From Chloroflexota bacterium (lineage in GTDB: Bacteria; Chloroflexota; Anaerolineae; Aggregatilineales; UBA2796): a stretch of 64,000 bases of DNA. The translations under genes were made by a program, and so were the position numbers. Below, in pieces: positions 52,536-61,915 of this stretch. Each line of letters begins with the position of its first letter. Positions within the stretch are counted from its first letter, which is position 1. The stretch lies in contig JAJPHV010000018.1 in NCBI GenBank assembly GCA_021325095.1, forward strand, positions 1 through 64,000, given 5' to 3'. The notes beneath the pieces were generated by a model. It was not told the DNA's origin, searched no databases, and saw only the letters and a program-made list of their open reading frames with translations.

Positions 52536-53003
52536 TCAGGATTGGGGTTTATCGCCTGAGTGATCGCCTGAATCGTCAGGCGGCGCAGCGTCACCCATCA
52601 GCGCGAAGATGATCACGCCCGCCGACGCGATCAGGAACCCGCCGATCAGGCCGGCAGCTTGCAAAGTTCCCAGGAATGGGCGATGTTCGGGACCTGGCGG
52701 GTGCGAGCCAAAGCCAAGCACATCGGCCAGGCCCGACGCCGTAGCGATGACCAGCCCGGTCATGCTCAGGCGCACCGCGATCTGCTGCGCCAGGTTATGC
52801 CGGACACCGGGGTAGTACGTGCTCTGCACGAAGATAAACGCCCCTGCGATCAAAGTGGAGAACCCGGCCAGGATAACCAGGATTTGCAGAATGCCGACGC
52901 CGCTCGATGGCTCAAAGCCTGTGACGCTTGGGAACAGGCCGATCAGGGTGATGACCCCGCCAAGCACGGTCACTGCGATACCGACCTGCGACAGCTTCCC
53001 CAT
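52536..53003 (-). CDS. Four-span membrane protein (hypothetical)
   Basis: The 155-residue product has four hydrophobic segments: VGIAVTVLGGVITLIGLFP, ILQILVILAGFSTLIAGAF, LSMTGLVIATASGLADVLG and LQAAGLIGGFLIASAGVII. The C-terminus is acidic (PPDDSGDHSGDKPQS). No family is recognised. It lies 24 bp downstream of the M19 dipeptidase gene on the same strand and may share its transcript. Confidence 0.7.
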   Translation of the reverse strand: MGKLSQVGIAVTVLGGVITLIGLFPSVTGFEPSSGVGILQILVILAGFSTLIAGAFIFVQSTYYPGVRHNLAQQIAVRLSMTGLVIATASGLADVLGFGSHPPGPEHRPFLGTLQAAGLIGGFLIASAGVIIFALMGDAAPPDDSGDHSGDKPQS

Positions 53004-53027
53004 ATGGCCCTTTGTCCTGTGTAGCGA

Positions 53028-54122
53028 TCAGGCCGGGAGCGCAGCCCGCAGAATCCGCAAAAAGTTGCCGCCCAGGATGGCGGCAATGTCGTCGGCTGTA
53101 TAGCCTCGCGCAGCCAGCAGCGGGCCGATCAATTGCAGATCGGCTACTGTGTCGATTTCCGCTGGCGTATGTTCGTAGCCGAAGCCGCCGTCGAAATCGC
53201 TCCCGATGCCGACGTGCCGCGCCGCCCCGGTGACCTGGCAGACGTGATCGATGGCCGCTGCCACTGTTGCCAGTGTGACTGCCGACTTACGATCCGTCTT
53301 CGACCAGTCGTTGCGCAGAAATGCGTTGTACGGCACGATGCCCATCACGCCGTCGCGCTCGGCCAGCCGCCGGATCATGTCGTCGGAGAGGTGGCGATCC
53401 GTGTTACAGAAGGCACGCGGGTTGCTGTGGCTGGCGATGACTGGCCCTTCGTAGCGATCCACCGCTTCGAGGTAGGCTTCTTCGGCCATGTGGCTCAGAT
53501 CGAGAATAGCCTTGAACGAGGCCATCACTTCGAGCAGTTCACGGCCCAGCCCGGTCAGTGGGCCGGGCCGCCTTGTCCCGCCGCTATAGCGTGTCTCCGA
53601 CCAGGCCAGCCCCACCGCCCGCACCCCACGTTCGTACCATTCCTCGAAAGCCTGGGGTTCGGGGATCGGGTCGGCCCCTTCCATTGAGATCAGGAGGCCG
53701 ACCTTGTGTTTGTCGAATTCCACGCCTTCGGCCCAGGTCGCCAGCACTGCCGCCAGTTCCGCCTGCGTGCGTATCAGGCTGATTCGCTCGTTGTCGTCGG
53801 CCAGGCGGTGGTACACGTCGATCTGGTCGAGCGCGTATTTGTAAGCCTGCGCCGGGGTCTCATAGCTGATTTCGGCATGAATGCCGCCCTTTTCTGCCGC
53901 CCACGCAGGCGCAACAAAGAGCGTGCCAAAGATGACAGCGACCCGCCCCAACAGGGCTTCCGGCAACCCGGTCATGACCGTGCCCGTCAACCCAGGGATG
54001 TCGGTGTTGGCTTCTATGCGGCGCTTGGCGTAGGCACTTCGCGTAAAGTCGCGCCGATAATTGACAACGTTATGCGCAATATCCTCGTGCGCATCGACAA
54101 TGATTGACGGGTCGGTAGGCAT
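53028..54122 (-). CDS. Membrane dipeptidase, peptidase family M19
   Basis: M19 zinc enzymes cleave dipeptides, often with a D-residue. The 364-residue protein starts SIIVDAHEDIAHNVVNYRRD, where HxD supplies zinc ligands. SMEGADPIPEPQAFEEWYERGVRAVGLAW has the bridging Glu. DLSHMAEEAYLEAVDRYEGPVIASHSNPRAF has the two His ligands, and HVGIGSDFDGGFG is the final conserved block. No signal peptide is present, so it is cytoplasmic. It starts 19 bp after the DsbA-like gene. Confidence 0.9.
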   Translation of the reverse strand: MPTDPSIIVDAHEDIAHNVVNYRRDFTRSAYAKRRIEANTDIPGLTGTVMTGLPEALLGRVAVIFGTLFVAPAWAAEKGGIHAEISYETPAQAYKYALDQIDVYHRLADDNERISLIRTQAELAAVLATWAEGVEFDKHKVGLLISMEGADPIPEPQAFEEWYERGVRAVGLAWSETRYSGGTRRPGPLTGLGRELLEVMASFKAILDLSHMAEEAYLEAVDRYEGPVIASHSNPRAFCNTDRHLSDDMIRRLAERDGVMGIVPYNAFLRNDWSKTDRKSAVTLATVAAAIDHVCQVTGAARHVGIGSDFDGGFGYEHTPAEIDTVADLQLIGPLLAARGYTADDIAAILGGNFLRILRAALPA

Positions 54123-54141
54123 GGCGCTGGTGCTGCTGCGG

Positions 54142-54942
54142 CTACCTGGCCGCCGCTTTGGCTTCGATCAGGCCGCGCAGTTCGGCCAGTGTCGGCACGT
54201 GTTGATCCTGCGGCACGGGCTGAATTTGCTTGCCGTCCAGGAAAACGGTGGGCGTGCCTGTCATGCCGCGCTTGTCGGCTTCGGCCTGTGCCTTCGCAAT
54301 CAGGTCTTTCACCGCCTGCGAGTTCAGGCACGCGCTGAACTGGCCTGTATCCATGCCAAGCGCCCCAGCAGCCGTCGTCAGGCGGCCCGCATCGTTGGCG
54401 CCGCTGCCATAGCGCGTCTGCCAGTCGAAGAGAATATCGTGCATCTCCCAGAACTTGCCCTGCTGTGCCGCGCATAAGGCGCCGCGCGTTGCGCCATCGG
54501 GATTGAATTCGCCCGTCGTCGTCACCGGGATATACACAAATTTGGCCTGCCCGGACTTGAACTTGTCGAGGAGGTTGACGAATACATCCTTGTGATATTG
54601 CTGGCAGACGATGCACGAAAAGCTGCCGATCTCTTCGAGCGTCGTTGGTGCATTCTCCGCGCCCAGATAGGGGTAGCCATCCGGCGTGACGCCCATCAAC
54701 TTCTGGGCCGCAAAATCCTTGTAGCGCGCCGGTACTTCCGGGGGCATATACGCCTCCGCCGGGCGGGTCGAGATAAAGACCATCAAGATCACGCCGACCA
54801 GCAGCGCCACCGCGACAATCGTCAACAGGATTTGCTGCTGGCGCTGCTGGCGTTGCTTCTGCGCCGCGCGGCGCTCCTTGATGGACTGCTTTTGTGAAGC
54901 GGGCGGAGTCTTCTTGGCCGGTTTTTCAGTCGTGGTAGCCAT
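54142..54942 (-). CDS. Membrane-anchored DsbA-like thiol-disulfide oxidoreductase
   Basis: The 266-residue product starts with a basic, Lys/Thr-rich cytoplasmic tail and one membrane span (ILLTIVAVALLVGVILMVFI, residues about 43-62), then an extracytoplasmic thioredoxin fold. The redox motif is CIVC in IGSFSCIVCQQYHKDV, the helical insert holds LCAAQQGKFWEMHDILFDWQ, and the cis-Pro loop is MTGTPTVFLDGKQI. It belongs to the Thioredoxin_4 type found in Gram-positive-like bacteria, for folding of exported proteins. M19 lies downstream. Confidence 0.9.
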   Translation of the reverse strand: MATTTEKPAKKTPPASQKQSIKERRAAQKQRQQRQQQILLTIVAVALLVGVILMVFISTRPAEAYMPPEVPARYKDFAAQKLMGVTPDGYPYLGAENAPTTLEEIGSFSCIVCQQYHKDVFVNLLDKFKSGQAKFVYIPVTTTGEFNPDGATRGALCAAQQGKFWEMHDILFDWQTRYGSGANDAGRLTTAAGALGMDTGQFSACLNSQAVKDLIAKAQAEADKRGMTGTPTVFLDGKQIQPVPQDQHVPTLAELRGLIEAKAAAR

Positions 54943-55189
54943 TGCCTTAACGTGTCCCCTCAGTTTGTCCAGTCTTCCAACAGATATGCGGGAGTGCCCC
55001 ACCGAAGTGAGGGTGAGTATAAACCAAGTTCAATGCTCTGACGAGAGAGAGACCTGTCTCGCCTTACACGAGGAATCTGGATTAGGCTGTAGGCTGAGGG
55101 GTAGTGTGAGCGAAGAAGGTGAAGCGGCTGAGAACATAAGGCGGCGGGACCAGTCCCCATGATCCCGCCGGGCACTTGGCTGCTGGCGG

Positions 55190-56512
55190 CTACTGGGGAT
55201 CGAAGGCCACGACCCACCAATTGAGCGATTCGGCAACGACGGTATAGTAACCAGCGGCCAGTTCCAAACTCTGGTTGCCGCTCGTATCGACTTTGGAGCC
55301 GCCGATCAACTGCATCTTTGGGCCGGCTCCATCCCTGGGAACAAGGGTCAGTGCCGGTTTACTGCCGTCTACCGGCGCGATCCGGTAGACAACCCGGTAC
55401 TTACCCCCGGATAACCTGACAACCGTTTGCTCCTGGCCGTCAAAAGTGCTGTCAAAAATGCTGGCCTGGCCTGAGAGTTGTTCGGTCACCATCATTCTGG
55501 CCGTGTAGGCATTGTAGGCGTTCAGGGCCTTGTCCAGGGCGGCACGCTTCAACTTGACCAGGTCAGCCTGCTTGGACGCGAGCGCGGTCTGCTGCGTCCA
55601 GCGCTTGCGTACTGCTGCAACATCGTCGGTCTTGGCCTGGGCAATATCCGTATAGGTCTGGTACGCCTGAATCTGCAAATCCATCCATTGCAGCACGCTG
55701 TTGGCGTAATCGGTATAAGCAACGTGCGCCGGGAAAACGACTTGCAGACGAACATCCGCCGGTACAGCGCTGGTATTCAGCAAGGTCACTTCGTTGCGCA
55801 GTTTGCGGATTCGCGCAGCCTCGGTTTTGGCCGCCTCAAGCGTATCGATAGAAATTTGATCGGACTCGGCCAGCGCTTTGGCCAGGTCGGCTGCGGCCAT
55901 GTCCAGCGCACTGCGGTGATCGAGCAAGAACTGGTTGAGAGGTGGCAGCGCCTTCGCTATGTCAACCGGCGTGGGGCTGGGCGTCGCCGAGGGCAGCACC
56001 CATACGACCCTGGGGCGGGGCGTGCTGGTGGGTATGAGGGTGGCCGTCGGCACCGGAGTTTTCGTCGGCTGGGGAGCCTGCGTCGCCAATTCGAGGACTG
56101 CGGTGGGCTGCCCGGCAGCCGCAGACCCGGCCCTGGGGCTGACCACAATGATGATGGCGGCCCCAAGCATGACGGCCAGGACTGTCAGTACGCAAGCGGC
56201 AAGCGTGATCCACGAACTATTTTCACGCCGCGCGCGTGGCGGGGACTGAACCTTTTTCCTGGAGGGTTGGTAGGGCATCGAGTTCAGCATGGCCCGCGCC
56301 CGTGCCGTATACGGGTTGATGGGCAGTTCGACCAGCGCCTCAAGGATGTGGTAAAGCTGTTGCTTATCCTCTGCAACCTGCGCATACAGCCACCAGGCGT
56401 GCGGGTCTTTTGAGTTCCGAAACAGGATCGACTTCAAGGCTTGTCGTGCCTCGGCCTTCTTGTCCGCAGCCATAAGCTGGTGGATCTGGTCATAATTGGG
56501 TGTGGTTGCCAT
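55190..56512 (-). CDS. Membrane protein with TPR-like N-terminus and exported helical domain
   Basis: The 440-residue protein has a cytoplasmic helical start (MATTPNYDQIHQLMAADKKA, NSKDPHAWWLYAQVAEDKQQ) resembling a TPR or HAT repeat. One membrane segment follows near residues 105-128 (LAACVLTVLAVMLGAAIIIVV), then a Thr/Pro linker. An extracytoplasmic coiled region rich in Ala, Lys and Asp (about 190-330) leads to a beta-rich end (VVRLSGGKYRVVYRIAPVDG, LELAAGYYTVVAESLNWWVV). Function is unknown. Its design parallels 6771-7826. A palindromic repeat stands upstream, after the next gene. Confidence 0.7.
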   Translation of the reverse strand: MATTPNYDQIHQLMAADKKAEARQALKSILFRNSKDPHAWWLYAQVAEDKQQLYHILEALVELPINPYTARARAMLNSMPYQPSRKKVQSPPRARRENSSWITLAACVLTVLAVMLGAAIIIVVSPRAGSAAAGQPTAVLELATQAPQPTKTPVPTATLIPTSTPRPRVVWVLPSATPSPTPVDIAKALPPLNQFLLDHRSALDMAAADLAKALAESDQISIDTLEAAKTEAARIRKLRNEVTLLNTSAVPADVRLQVVFPAHVAYTDYANSVLQWMDLQIQAYQTYTDIAQAKTDDVAAVRKRWTQQTALASKQADLVKLKRAALDKALNAYNAYTARMMVTEQLSGQASIFDSTFDGQEQTVVRLSGGKYRVVYRIAPVDGSKPALTLVPRDGAGPKMQLIGGSKVDTSGNQSLELAAGYYTVVAESLNWWVVAFDPQ

Positions 56513-56575
56513 CTTGTCGCTCCATTACCGCTGGCTTTCCAGGAACAGTCGGCAATTGGGTTGGTTCGCTCATCG

Positions 56576-56626
56576 ACCTCACCCCCTGCCCTCTCTCGGC
56601 TTGCGGAGAGGGGTCGGGGTGAGGTT
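56576..56626. repeat. GC-rich palindromic repeat, copy 8
   Basis: ACCTCACCCCCTGCCCTCTC opens and GGTCGGGGTGAGGTT closes a 51-bp palindrome with the core GGCTTGCGGAGAGG, between the TPR-type gene and the TadE-DUF11 gene. Confidence 0.8.
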
Positions 56627-56630
56627 CGGC

Positions 56631-58877
56631 CTAGCTACAGGTTGTCGTCACCGACGGCACAGATCGGGAACCCACGACCACATTGCTTGCATTGAGGGCC
56701 TCGATATAGAAGAGGTCGTCGCTGTGGCTCTTGTGGATCGTGCCGGTTGGCGGGATTGTCATGCTCGTCGCGCTGCCTGTACCGCTGGCGCTGGACCAGG
56801 TTTCGGACGTGTATTGATCTTTGATGCGGAAGTGATCCACACCGGGCCAGTTAAAGGCGTTCCAAGTGAACGTATAGGTGCGCTGGCCGCCGCCGTTGTA
56901 CGTGCAGCTCACGAAGTGGAAGTTCTGGATAGCGCCCGGACTCACGTTCGTCTGCTTGCTGCGGCTGTTGTCGCCCGGTGTGCTGTCGTCTGGCGAGGAC
57001 ACGCTGGCCGTATAGGTAAAGGGATTCGGCGACACATATGAGGCAGGTACAATGTACGTGACCTGAATATTGGTGTTGCTTCCAGCAGCCAGCGTGCCCA
57101 GGTTGCATGGATTCACGCCGGTGGCGGCACACGCCCCCGTGGCCGTCTGGTAGGTCAGGCCCGCCGGTGTCGGTGCAGTGAGCACTACGTTGGTTGCTGC
57201 CGCTCCAGGGGTGACGCTGACTGTAATCGTATAGACAGCAGCATTACCAACGGTGACGCTTGAGGGACCGATCAGCGCAGAAAGCGACACCCCGGCAGTC
57301 GGCGTCGTGATGACCGTCGCGGTCTGGGGCAGCGGATGGTTGTCGATGGGACTCATGTCTTGCGTCGTCTGAGTCTCACTGGCGTCGCTGCTGATACTGC
57401 CCGTTGCTGTCGGTGTGACGACGACATTGATCGTGGCGTTGCCGCCGTTGGCGATGCTTCCGATATTGCAACTGACCGTCGGCGCAGCATACGAACAGGT
57501 TCCCTGGCTCGGCGTGGCCGAGACGAAGGTGAAGGCTGCGCCGCCTGACGTGCTCAACACATCCGTCACCTGGACGCCGTTAGCCGTCGCTGGCCCGGCG
57601 TTATGGATGGTGATGGTAAAGGTCAGCGGGTTGCCCACGATCACCGGGTCAGGGCTGTCTGTGACATTCACGCTGACTTCAGCATTGGTCGGTGGGCAGT
57701 TCACCACAACCGTCGTCGGGGACGTAGACGGCAGTCCAATCAGGTTGTTGCTGCTGTCATATGGCCGCATGTAGATCGTTGCCGATCCCTCCGCCACCGG
57801 ATCGGTCTGGAACACGTAGTTTCCATTGGCGGTGGCCCGACCCGGGAAGTTGTACCGCCTCATATTCGTGCCGGCGTCGATCACCGCGTAACCGGCGATA
57901 CTCGTATCGGCAAGGGTGTTAGCATTCGGACCGCCCGGCGGAGTCCAGACCAGATTAATGCCATTGCCGGAGCAAGTGCCAGCGGTCAGGCCAGTCACCT
58001 GGATGGGCAGACAGCTGCCGCTGAAGTATACGGGGGTACTGTCGGTGATGGGGCCGCTGCCCACCTGATTGTAGGCCGTGATGGTATAGTTGCGGCTGCC
58101 GCCCGCACCGCCAGAGCCAAGCGGGTTCGGGTCTGTCCAGGTGTAGGTATCCCCCGGTGCTATACCGCCAGCAGGCAGCGTGACGTCAGCCGTAGCGGGG
58201 AGGGGCGCGCTCACGTTACTGCGCCAGATACGGTAGCCGGTGGCCGAAACAGCCGTCCAGGTGAAGGTCGCGCTGCCGGCGTTGCAGGCCACCGGGTTCT
58301 GCTGCACATTGGAGACCGGCCCGACTGGTGCGACGCCGCCCTGAGAACACATGCCCGCTGCGGTTGAGCCGGGTTTATCGGGTACGTCGTCGCCGCGAAC
58401 GACTTCCTGTACCTTTGTGGTCAGTGTAAAGTCGCTGCCAAACATGGCCTGGATGATCGGCGTGATGATGGGCAGGCGGTAGGTCATCGAGAGCGTGACG
58501 ACCTGCCCCGGTTGGGCGTTGATCGGCGTGACACTCAGATCGGTCACACGCGCCGGGTCCAGGTTGGTGTTCTCGTTCATCATCCGGCACAGGACGGAGT
58601 TCGTACCCTGGCATTGTGACGGCACCTGGGAAGCGGCTGTGGTGTTGGTCGCCGAAGGGATGCAGCCCGGATAGGCGGCTCCCCAGTTCGCGCCTTCGGA
58701 GATGATGCTGTTCATCGAAACCGTCGTGAAGAAGGCGCGGCCCAGGTCGATCAGCCCGAAGGCAATCAACAGCAGCACGACCAGCGAGAGCGAGACCTCG
58801 ACCAGGCTTTGTCCGCGTGCGTGCTTGCGGATACGCCGTCTGTGTTTCATAAGCTTAGTGTGTTGCATGTAATTCAT
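56631..58877 (-). CDS. TadE-like pseudopilin fused to fibronectin-like and DUF11 repeats
   Basis: The 748-residue product has an N-terminal class III pilin-type segment, RGQSLVEVSLSLVVLLLIAF, with Glu five residues after the Gly, followed by LIDLGRAFFTTVSM as in TadE. Normal TadE proteins have about 150-200 residues. Here a fibronectin type III-like region (SATFTWTAVSATGYRIWRSN) and two DUF11 repeats (VNVTDSPDPVIVGNPLTFTI and IGPSSVTVGNAAVYTITVSV) extend the protein outward. A C-terminal domain ends VVVGSRSVPSVTTTCS. ATG at 58877 follows GAGAGG. A surface-exposed adhesive pseudopilin is likely. It is the third gene of a tad-type set. Confidence 0.82.
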   Translation of the reverse strand: MNYMQHTKLMKHRRRIRKHARGQSLVEVSLSLVVLLLIAFGLIDLGRAFFTTVSMNSIISEGANWGAAYPGCIPSATNTTAASQVPSQCQGTNSVLCRMMNENTNLDPARVTDLSVTPINAQPGQVVTLSMTYRLPIITPIIQAMFGSDFTLTTKVQEVVRGDDVPDKPGSTAAGMCSQGGVAPVGPVSNVQQNPVACNAGSATFTWTAVSATGYRIWRSNVSAPLPATADVTLPAGGIAPGDTYTWTDPNPLGSGGAGGSRNYTITAYNQVGSGPITDSTPVYFSGSCLPIQVTGLTAGTCSGNGINLVWTPPGGPNANTLADTSIAGYAVIDAGTNMRRYNFPGRATANGNYVFQTDPVAEGSATIYMRPYDSSNNLIGLPSTSPTTVVVNCPPTNAEVSVNVTDSPDPVIVGNPLTFTITIHNAGPATANGVQVTDVLSTSGGAAFTFVSATPSQGTCSYAAPTVSCNIGSIANGGNATINVVVTPTATGSISSDASETQTTQDMSPIDNHPLPQTATVITTPTAGVSLSALIGPSSVTVGNAAVYTITVSVTPGAAATNVVLTAPTPAGLTYQTATGACAATGVNPCNLGTLAAGSNTNIQVTYIVPASYVSPNPFTYTASVSSPDDSTPGDNSRSKQTNVSPGAIQNFHFVSCTYNGGGQRTYTFTWNAFNWPGVDHFRIKDQYTSETWSSASGTGSATSMTIPPTGTIHKSHSDDLFYIEALNASNVVVGSRSVPSVTTTCS

Positions 58878-58887
58878 CCTGTCCCTC

Positions 58888-59448
58888 TCAGCCCAACCCA
58901 CCGGGGAAGATGGAGCGGGAGCTGTTCATCGTCATCTGGATGCCCCCACCGGGCACAAGAGTACGGATAAACGGCGTCAGGAAGGGCACCGTCACGTTCA
59001 ACCTGATGTTGATCCGGTCACCCATATCCGGGTTCCGCGCCCCTTTCCCATCGGTACTCAGGTAAGACGAGTTCTGGCTGAAGCTGGTCGTGCCGCAAGC
59101 GCCCAGCGCACTCGCATCGGTAGCCGTGCTGGCGGGCCGCCCATCGTCGTAAAGGATGGTGATGTCGGTGGCCTTAATGCCGGAGAAACCGGCATGGTCA
59201 ATGATGAACTGGCGGATGGCGGCACAGTCCAGGTACTGGGGCGTGCTGCCGTAGCCGCTCACGGAACCGTAGCGCAGGCCCTCGCGCAGGCTGTTGTACA
59301 ACTGCGCATAGTTGAAAACCATCCAGCCAAAGTCCACGATGGCAAAAAACACGAACAGGAGGATCGGAAGCACCAGCGCGAATTCGACCATACCTTGCGC
59401 TCTTGCTTTGCGGTTACGCCGTAGCCTTAGGGGTGTCACCTGTGTCAT
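58888..59448 (-). CDS. TadE-family pseudopilin
   Basis: The 186-residue protein carries the TadE signature AQGMVEFALVLPILLFVFFAIVDFGWMVFNYAQLYNSLREGLRYG. The prepilin-type cleavage Gly and the Glu at +5 are present. The C-terminal extracytoplasmic domain includes NVTVPFLTPFIRTLVPGGG. It probably belongs to a Flp/Tad pilus or related envelope structure, but no tadA, tadB, tadC or prepilin peptidase gene lies in the window. It is 14 bp after the TadG-like gene and 10 bp before the fused gene. Confidence 0.87.
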   Translation of the reverse strand: MTQVTPLRLRRNRKARAQGMVEFALVLPILLFVFFAIVDFGWMVFNYAQLYNSLREGLRYGSVSGYGSTPQYLDCAAIRQFIIDHAGFSGIKATDITILYDDGRPASTATDASALGACGTTSFSQNSSYLSTDGKGARNPDMGDRINIRLNVTVPFLTPFIRTLVPGGGIQMTMNSSRSIFPGGLG

Positions 59449-59462
59449 ACCAATCCTCCTGG

Positions 59463-60938
59463 TTACTTATTAAGCTCAGTTGCCGGGACGGGCCAGACGA
59501 GTTTGCTCGGATCGAAATTGAACTGCCAGGAGTTACCGTTGAGATAGACACTGTAGGCGACAACGGCATCCGAGAAGTCCTGACCGCCGGACGTATTGCC
59601 GTCGAAGAAAATCTGGCCGAACGGCACGTAAACAATGCCGTGAAACTGCGTATTGTTGCCCTGGGCGTGGAAGACCCAGTTGGCCGAATCGCTCGCGCAC
59701 TGCCGCCAGCCGCCCAGATTGGCCCCGGCCATGACCGAGATGTTGCCGACGGTGGGGCCTGCCGTGTAGAAGTCGCGTCCGGTGCGCGTGTTATCGAACT
59801 TGCCCCTGACCAGCAGAGTCGTGTTTTGCCAGTCGTTGTTACCGCTCGTGGTCAGGTCGCCATCGACGAAGATGACCAGATGTTTGCCGGGGTTGGCGTC
59901 GTAGACAGCCTGGATAGCCGCTTCCGCGCCCGGATCGCCCGCCACGTAGGCATAGACGAGCAAGGGGTCTTTGGCCTGAAGCATCCCCAGGTCTTTGTGC
60001 CATTGGCCTTCGGGCGTGTTGTGAACACCGTCGAAAAAGTCGGCAGGCCCCAGCACGTGGCCGTACACCAGATAAATATCCGGGTAGCCTTTGGGTGTGG
60101 AGACCGGCGGAATGTATTTGTGGTTGTCGTGGAAGTTGTTGCCGCCACCGGCGAACGGATTCGCCGTGCCAATATCGCTGTAGGCTCCTACCGTGCCCTG
60201 GCCGGTGACGGTGGCGACTGTGAAGTCCCCGTAAAAGTCACTGGCGTTGACGCCACCTTGCGGCGGCTGGCCGACGGCCAGGCTCCCGCCAACGTACACG
60301 CTCGCCAGGAACTTGGACGTGTTGGTATCGACGTAGTTATGGGCGATCCTATCGGTCAGGTTGTTACAATCCCCGCCGACGGTGAAGATGGAATCTTTAT
60401 CGTTGTCGGATTGTTTATAGGTGATGGTGATGCGGGCGATGCTGTCGGCCAGAGCCACCAGCGTCGGCTGGCCGACCAGGCCGCCAATGAACGTACCATA
60501 CGGAATCCGGGCCTGAACCTGGATGCCGTTGACCCCTGACGGCGCGAAGCGAGAAGTGCTGTCTTGCATTGCCACTGGCGCACCCAGGGGCAGCTTCTGG
60601 CCGTCTTTATCCACCCACCAGGCAGTGACGTTGCCGTTCACGGCATTGCCGAGCGTACCGTCGGTGTCAGCGATCTCGTTTTTCTCGGCCATGTCGTTGA
60701 TCTTGACCAGCATGTCGTGCTCGCTGACCGTCGAGGAAGGATTGGTGGTCTTGATGTACATGTACAGGGCAGCCAGAGCGGACATATCGGCGGCATTTTG
60801 CGCCCGGCGACGCTGCTGGTAGAAGCGTCCGCCATCGATTGCCAGCACCATAAAGGCCAGCAGGCCGATCATGGCAATCGCTACCAGCACGATAGCCTGG
60901 CCGCTTTGTGCAGAGTTTCGCTTCAGGTCGCGTCTCAT
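59463..60938 (-). CDS. TadG-like protein (Flp pilus-assembly TadE/G-like)
   Basis: The 491-residue product has the N-terminal membrane segment of TadG: SGQAIVLVAIAMIGLLAFMVLAIDGGRFYQQRRRAQNAADMSALAALY. This contains the D-G-G-R and QNAADxAAL-type motif of the family. A long extracytoplasmic domain follows with VWVNGDLTT-like beta repeats (LVIFVDGDLTTSGNNDWQNT, NISVMAGANLGGWRQC), ending near QFNFDPSKLVWPVP. ATG at 60938 follows GAGGAG by nine bases; a GTG one codon upstream is possible. It opens the three-gene tad set. Confidence 0.85.
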   Translation of the reverse strand: MRRDLKRNSAQSGQAIVLVAIAMIGLLAFMVLAIDGGRFYQQRRRAQNAADMSALAALYMYIKTTNPSSTVSEHDMLVKINDMAEKNEIADTDGTLGNAVNGNVTAWWVDKDGQKLPLGAPVAMQDSTSRFAPSGVNGIQVQARIPYGTFIGGLVGQPTLVALADSIARITITYKQSDNDKDSIFTVGGDCNNLTDRIAHNYVDTNTSKFLASVYVGGSLAVGQPPQGGVNASDFYGDFTVATVTGQGTVGAYSDIGTANPFAGGGNNFHDNHKYIPPVSTPKGYPDIYLVYGHVLGPADFFDGVHNTPEGQWHKDLGMLQAKDPLLVYAYVAGDPGAEAAIQAVYDANPGKHLVIFVDGDLTTSGNNDWQNTTLLVRGKFDNTRTGRDFYTAGPTVGNISVMAGANLGGWRQCASDSANWVFHAQGNNTQFHGIVYVPFGQIFFDGNTSGGQDFSDAVVAYSVYLNGNSWQFNFDPSKLVWPVPATELNK

Positions 60939-61237
60939 CACCCCGAACTCCTCATTAGCTGATCCGTGTGAATTTCGCCTGTGTGCCGCTCAGTTCGCAT
61001 GCGCCTTGTGCGCAAAATACCGGATCAGCACGGTGAAGGTTACGGCTCAAAATCGATCTTCACAAAATATTCACAAAACTTACAGCGCAAGCTCAATCAA
61101 AAATCAACGGTTTGTAAAATCAAACGAACCGCCCGTAACATTGATGTCTCATTAACGGTACAACTCGTAGGTCTGACGTTTTCAATCATCAGTCGTGCTG
61201 CTAGAGGGGCTGACACCAGGGCGAACGGCAACGCACA

Positions 61238-61795
61238 GTGGATATTCGAGAGGAACAGAAACTCATTTACGCCGCTCAACACGGCGATGAGCAGGCATTT
61301 GGCGAGCTATATGACGCCTATGTGGATCGTGTCTACCGTTATATCTACTACCGGGTCAGTACACCGGAGATCGCTCAGGACTTGACCTCCGAGGTATTCC
61401 TGAGAGTCGTCGAGGGGTTGCGGGGCTACCAGCACCGCGAAATCCCTTTTATGGCGTGGCTGTACCGCATCGCCAGTGCCCGGATCATCGATCACTATCG
61501 TCAGAACAACCGCGTGAAGAACGAGCAAAATATCGAAACGGTGAATCTCGCTATGGAAAGCGATATGGATGGTGCGCTCATGTCGAAGTATCACCAGCAA
61601 CAGGTACGGGAAGCGTTGGGCCTGCTGACCGATGAGCAGCAGCAGGTGATCGTGCTCCGCTTCATCGAAGGACACAGTTTGCAGAAGACGGCTGACCTGC
61701 TGGGGAAGACCATTGGCGCGGTCAAGGTCATGCAGCATCGCGCGCTGCAAGCACTCAGCCGTGCGCTGACACGAAAGGGTATCGTCTACGAATGA
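61238..61795 (+). CDS. ECF-type RNA polymerase sigma factor
   Basis: The 185-residue sigma factor starts at GTG. Region 2 reads HGDEQAFGELYDAYVDRVYRYIYYRVSTPEIAQDLTSEVFLRV, with QDLTSE for core binding. Region 4 is LTDEQQQVIVLRFIEGHSLQKTADLLGKTIGAVKVMQHRALQALSRAL. It resembles the sigma factor at 8033 in both regions, so the two are paralogues. The downstream gene encodes a DUF5667-type membrane protein that is the likely anti-sigma factor. It is divergent from the tad set across 300 bp. Confidence 0.9.
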   Translation: MDIREEQKLIYAAQHGDEQAFGELYDAYVDRVYRYIYYRVSTPEIAQDLTSEVFLRVVEGLRGYQHREIPFMAWLYRIASARIIDHYRQNNRVKNEQNIETVNLAMESDMDGALMSKYHQQQVREALGLLTDEQQQVIVLRFIEGHSLQKTADLLGKTIGAVKVMQHRALQALSRALTRKGIVYE

Positions 61796-61915
61796 CCGCT
61801 GGCAACGCCAGGTTTTAAGATGACTCTCACGGCTTCACGTCAGGTTTAGTGTGCGTCATGATGCCCTATGTACAGGCACGATACGCCAGCCAGCTTAGAG
61901 CGGAAGTGATGGAAA

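Noticed and set aside
54961-55189. Possible small RNA or tRNA in the gap before the DsbA-like gene
   Set aside because: No cloverleaf, no T-loop sequence and no terminator were found; two short overlapping frames have no ribosome site.
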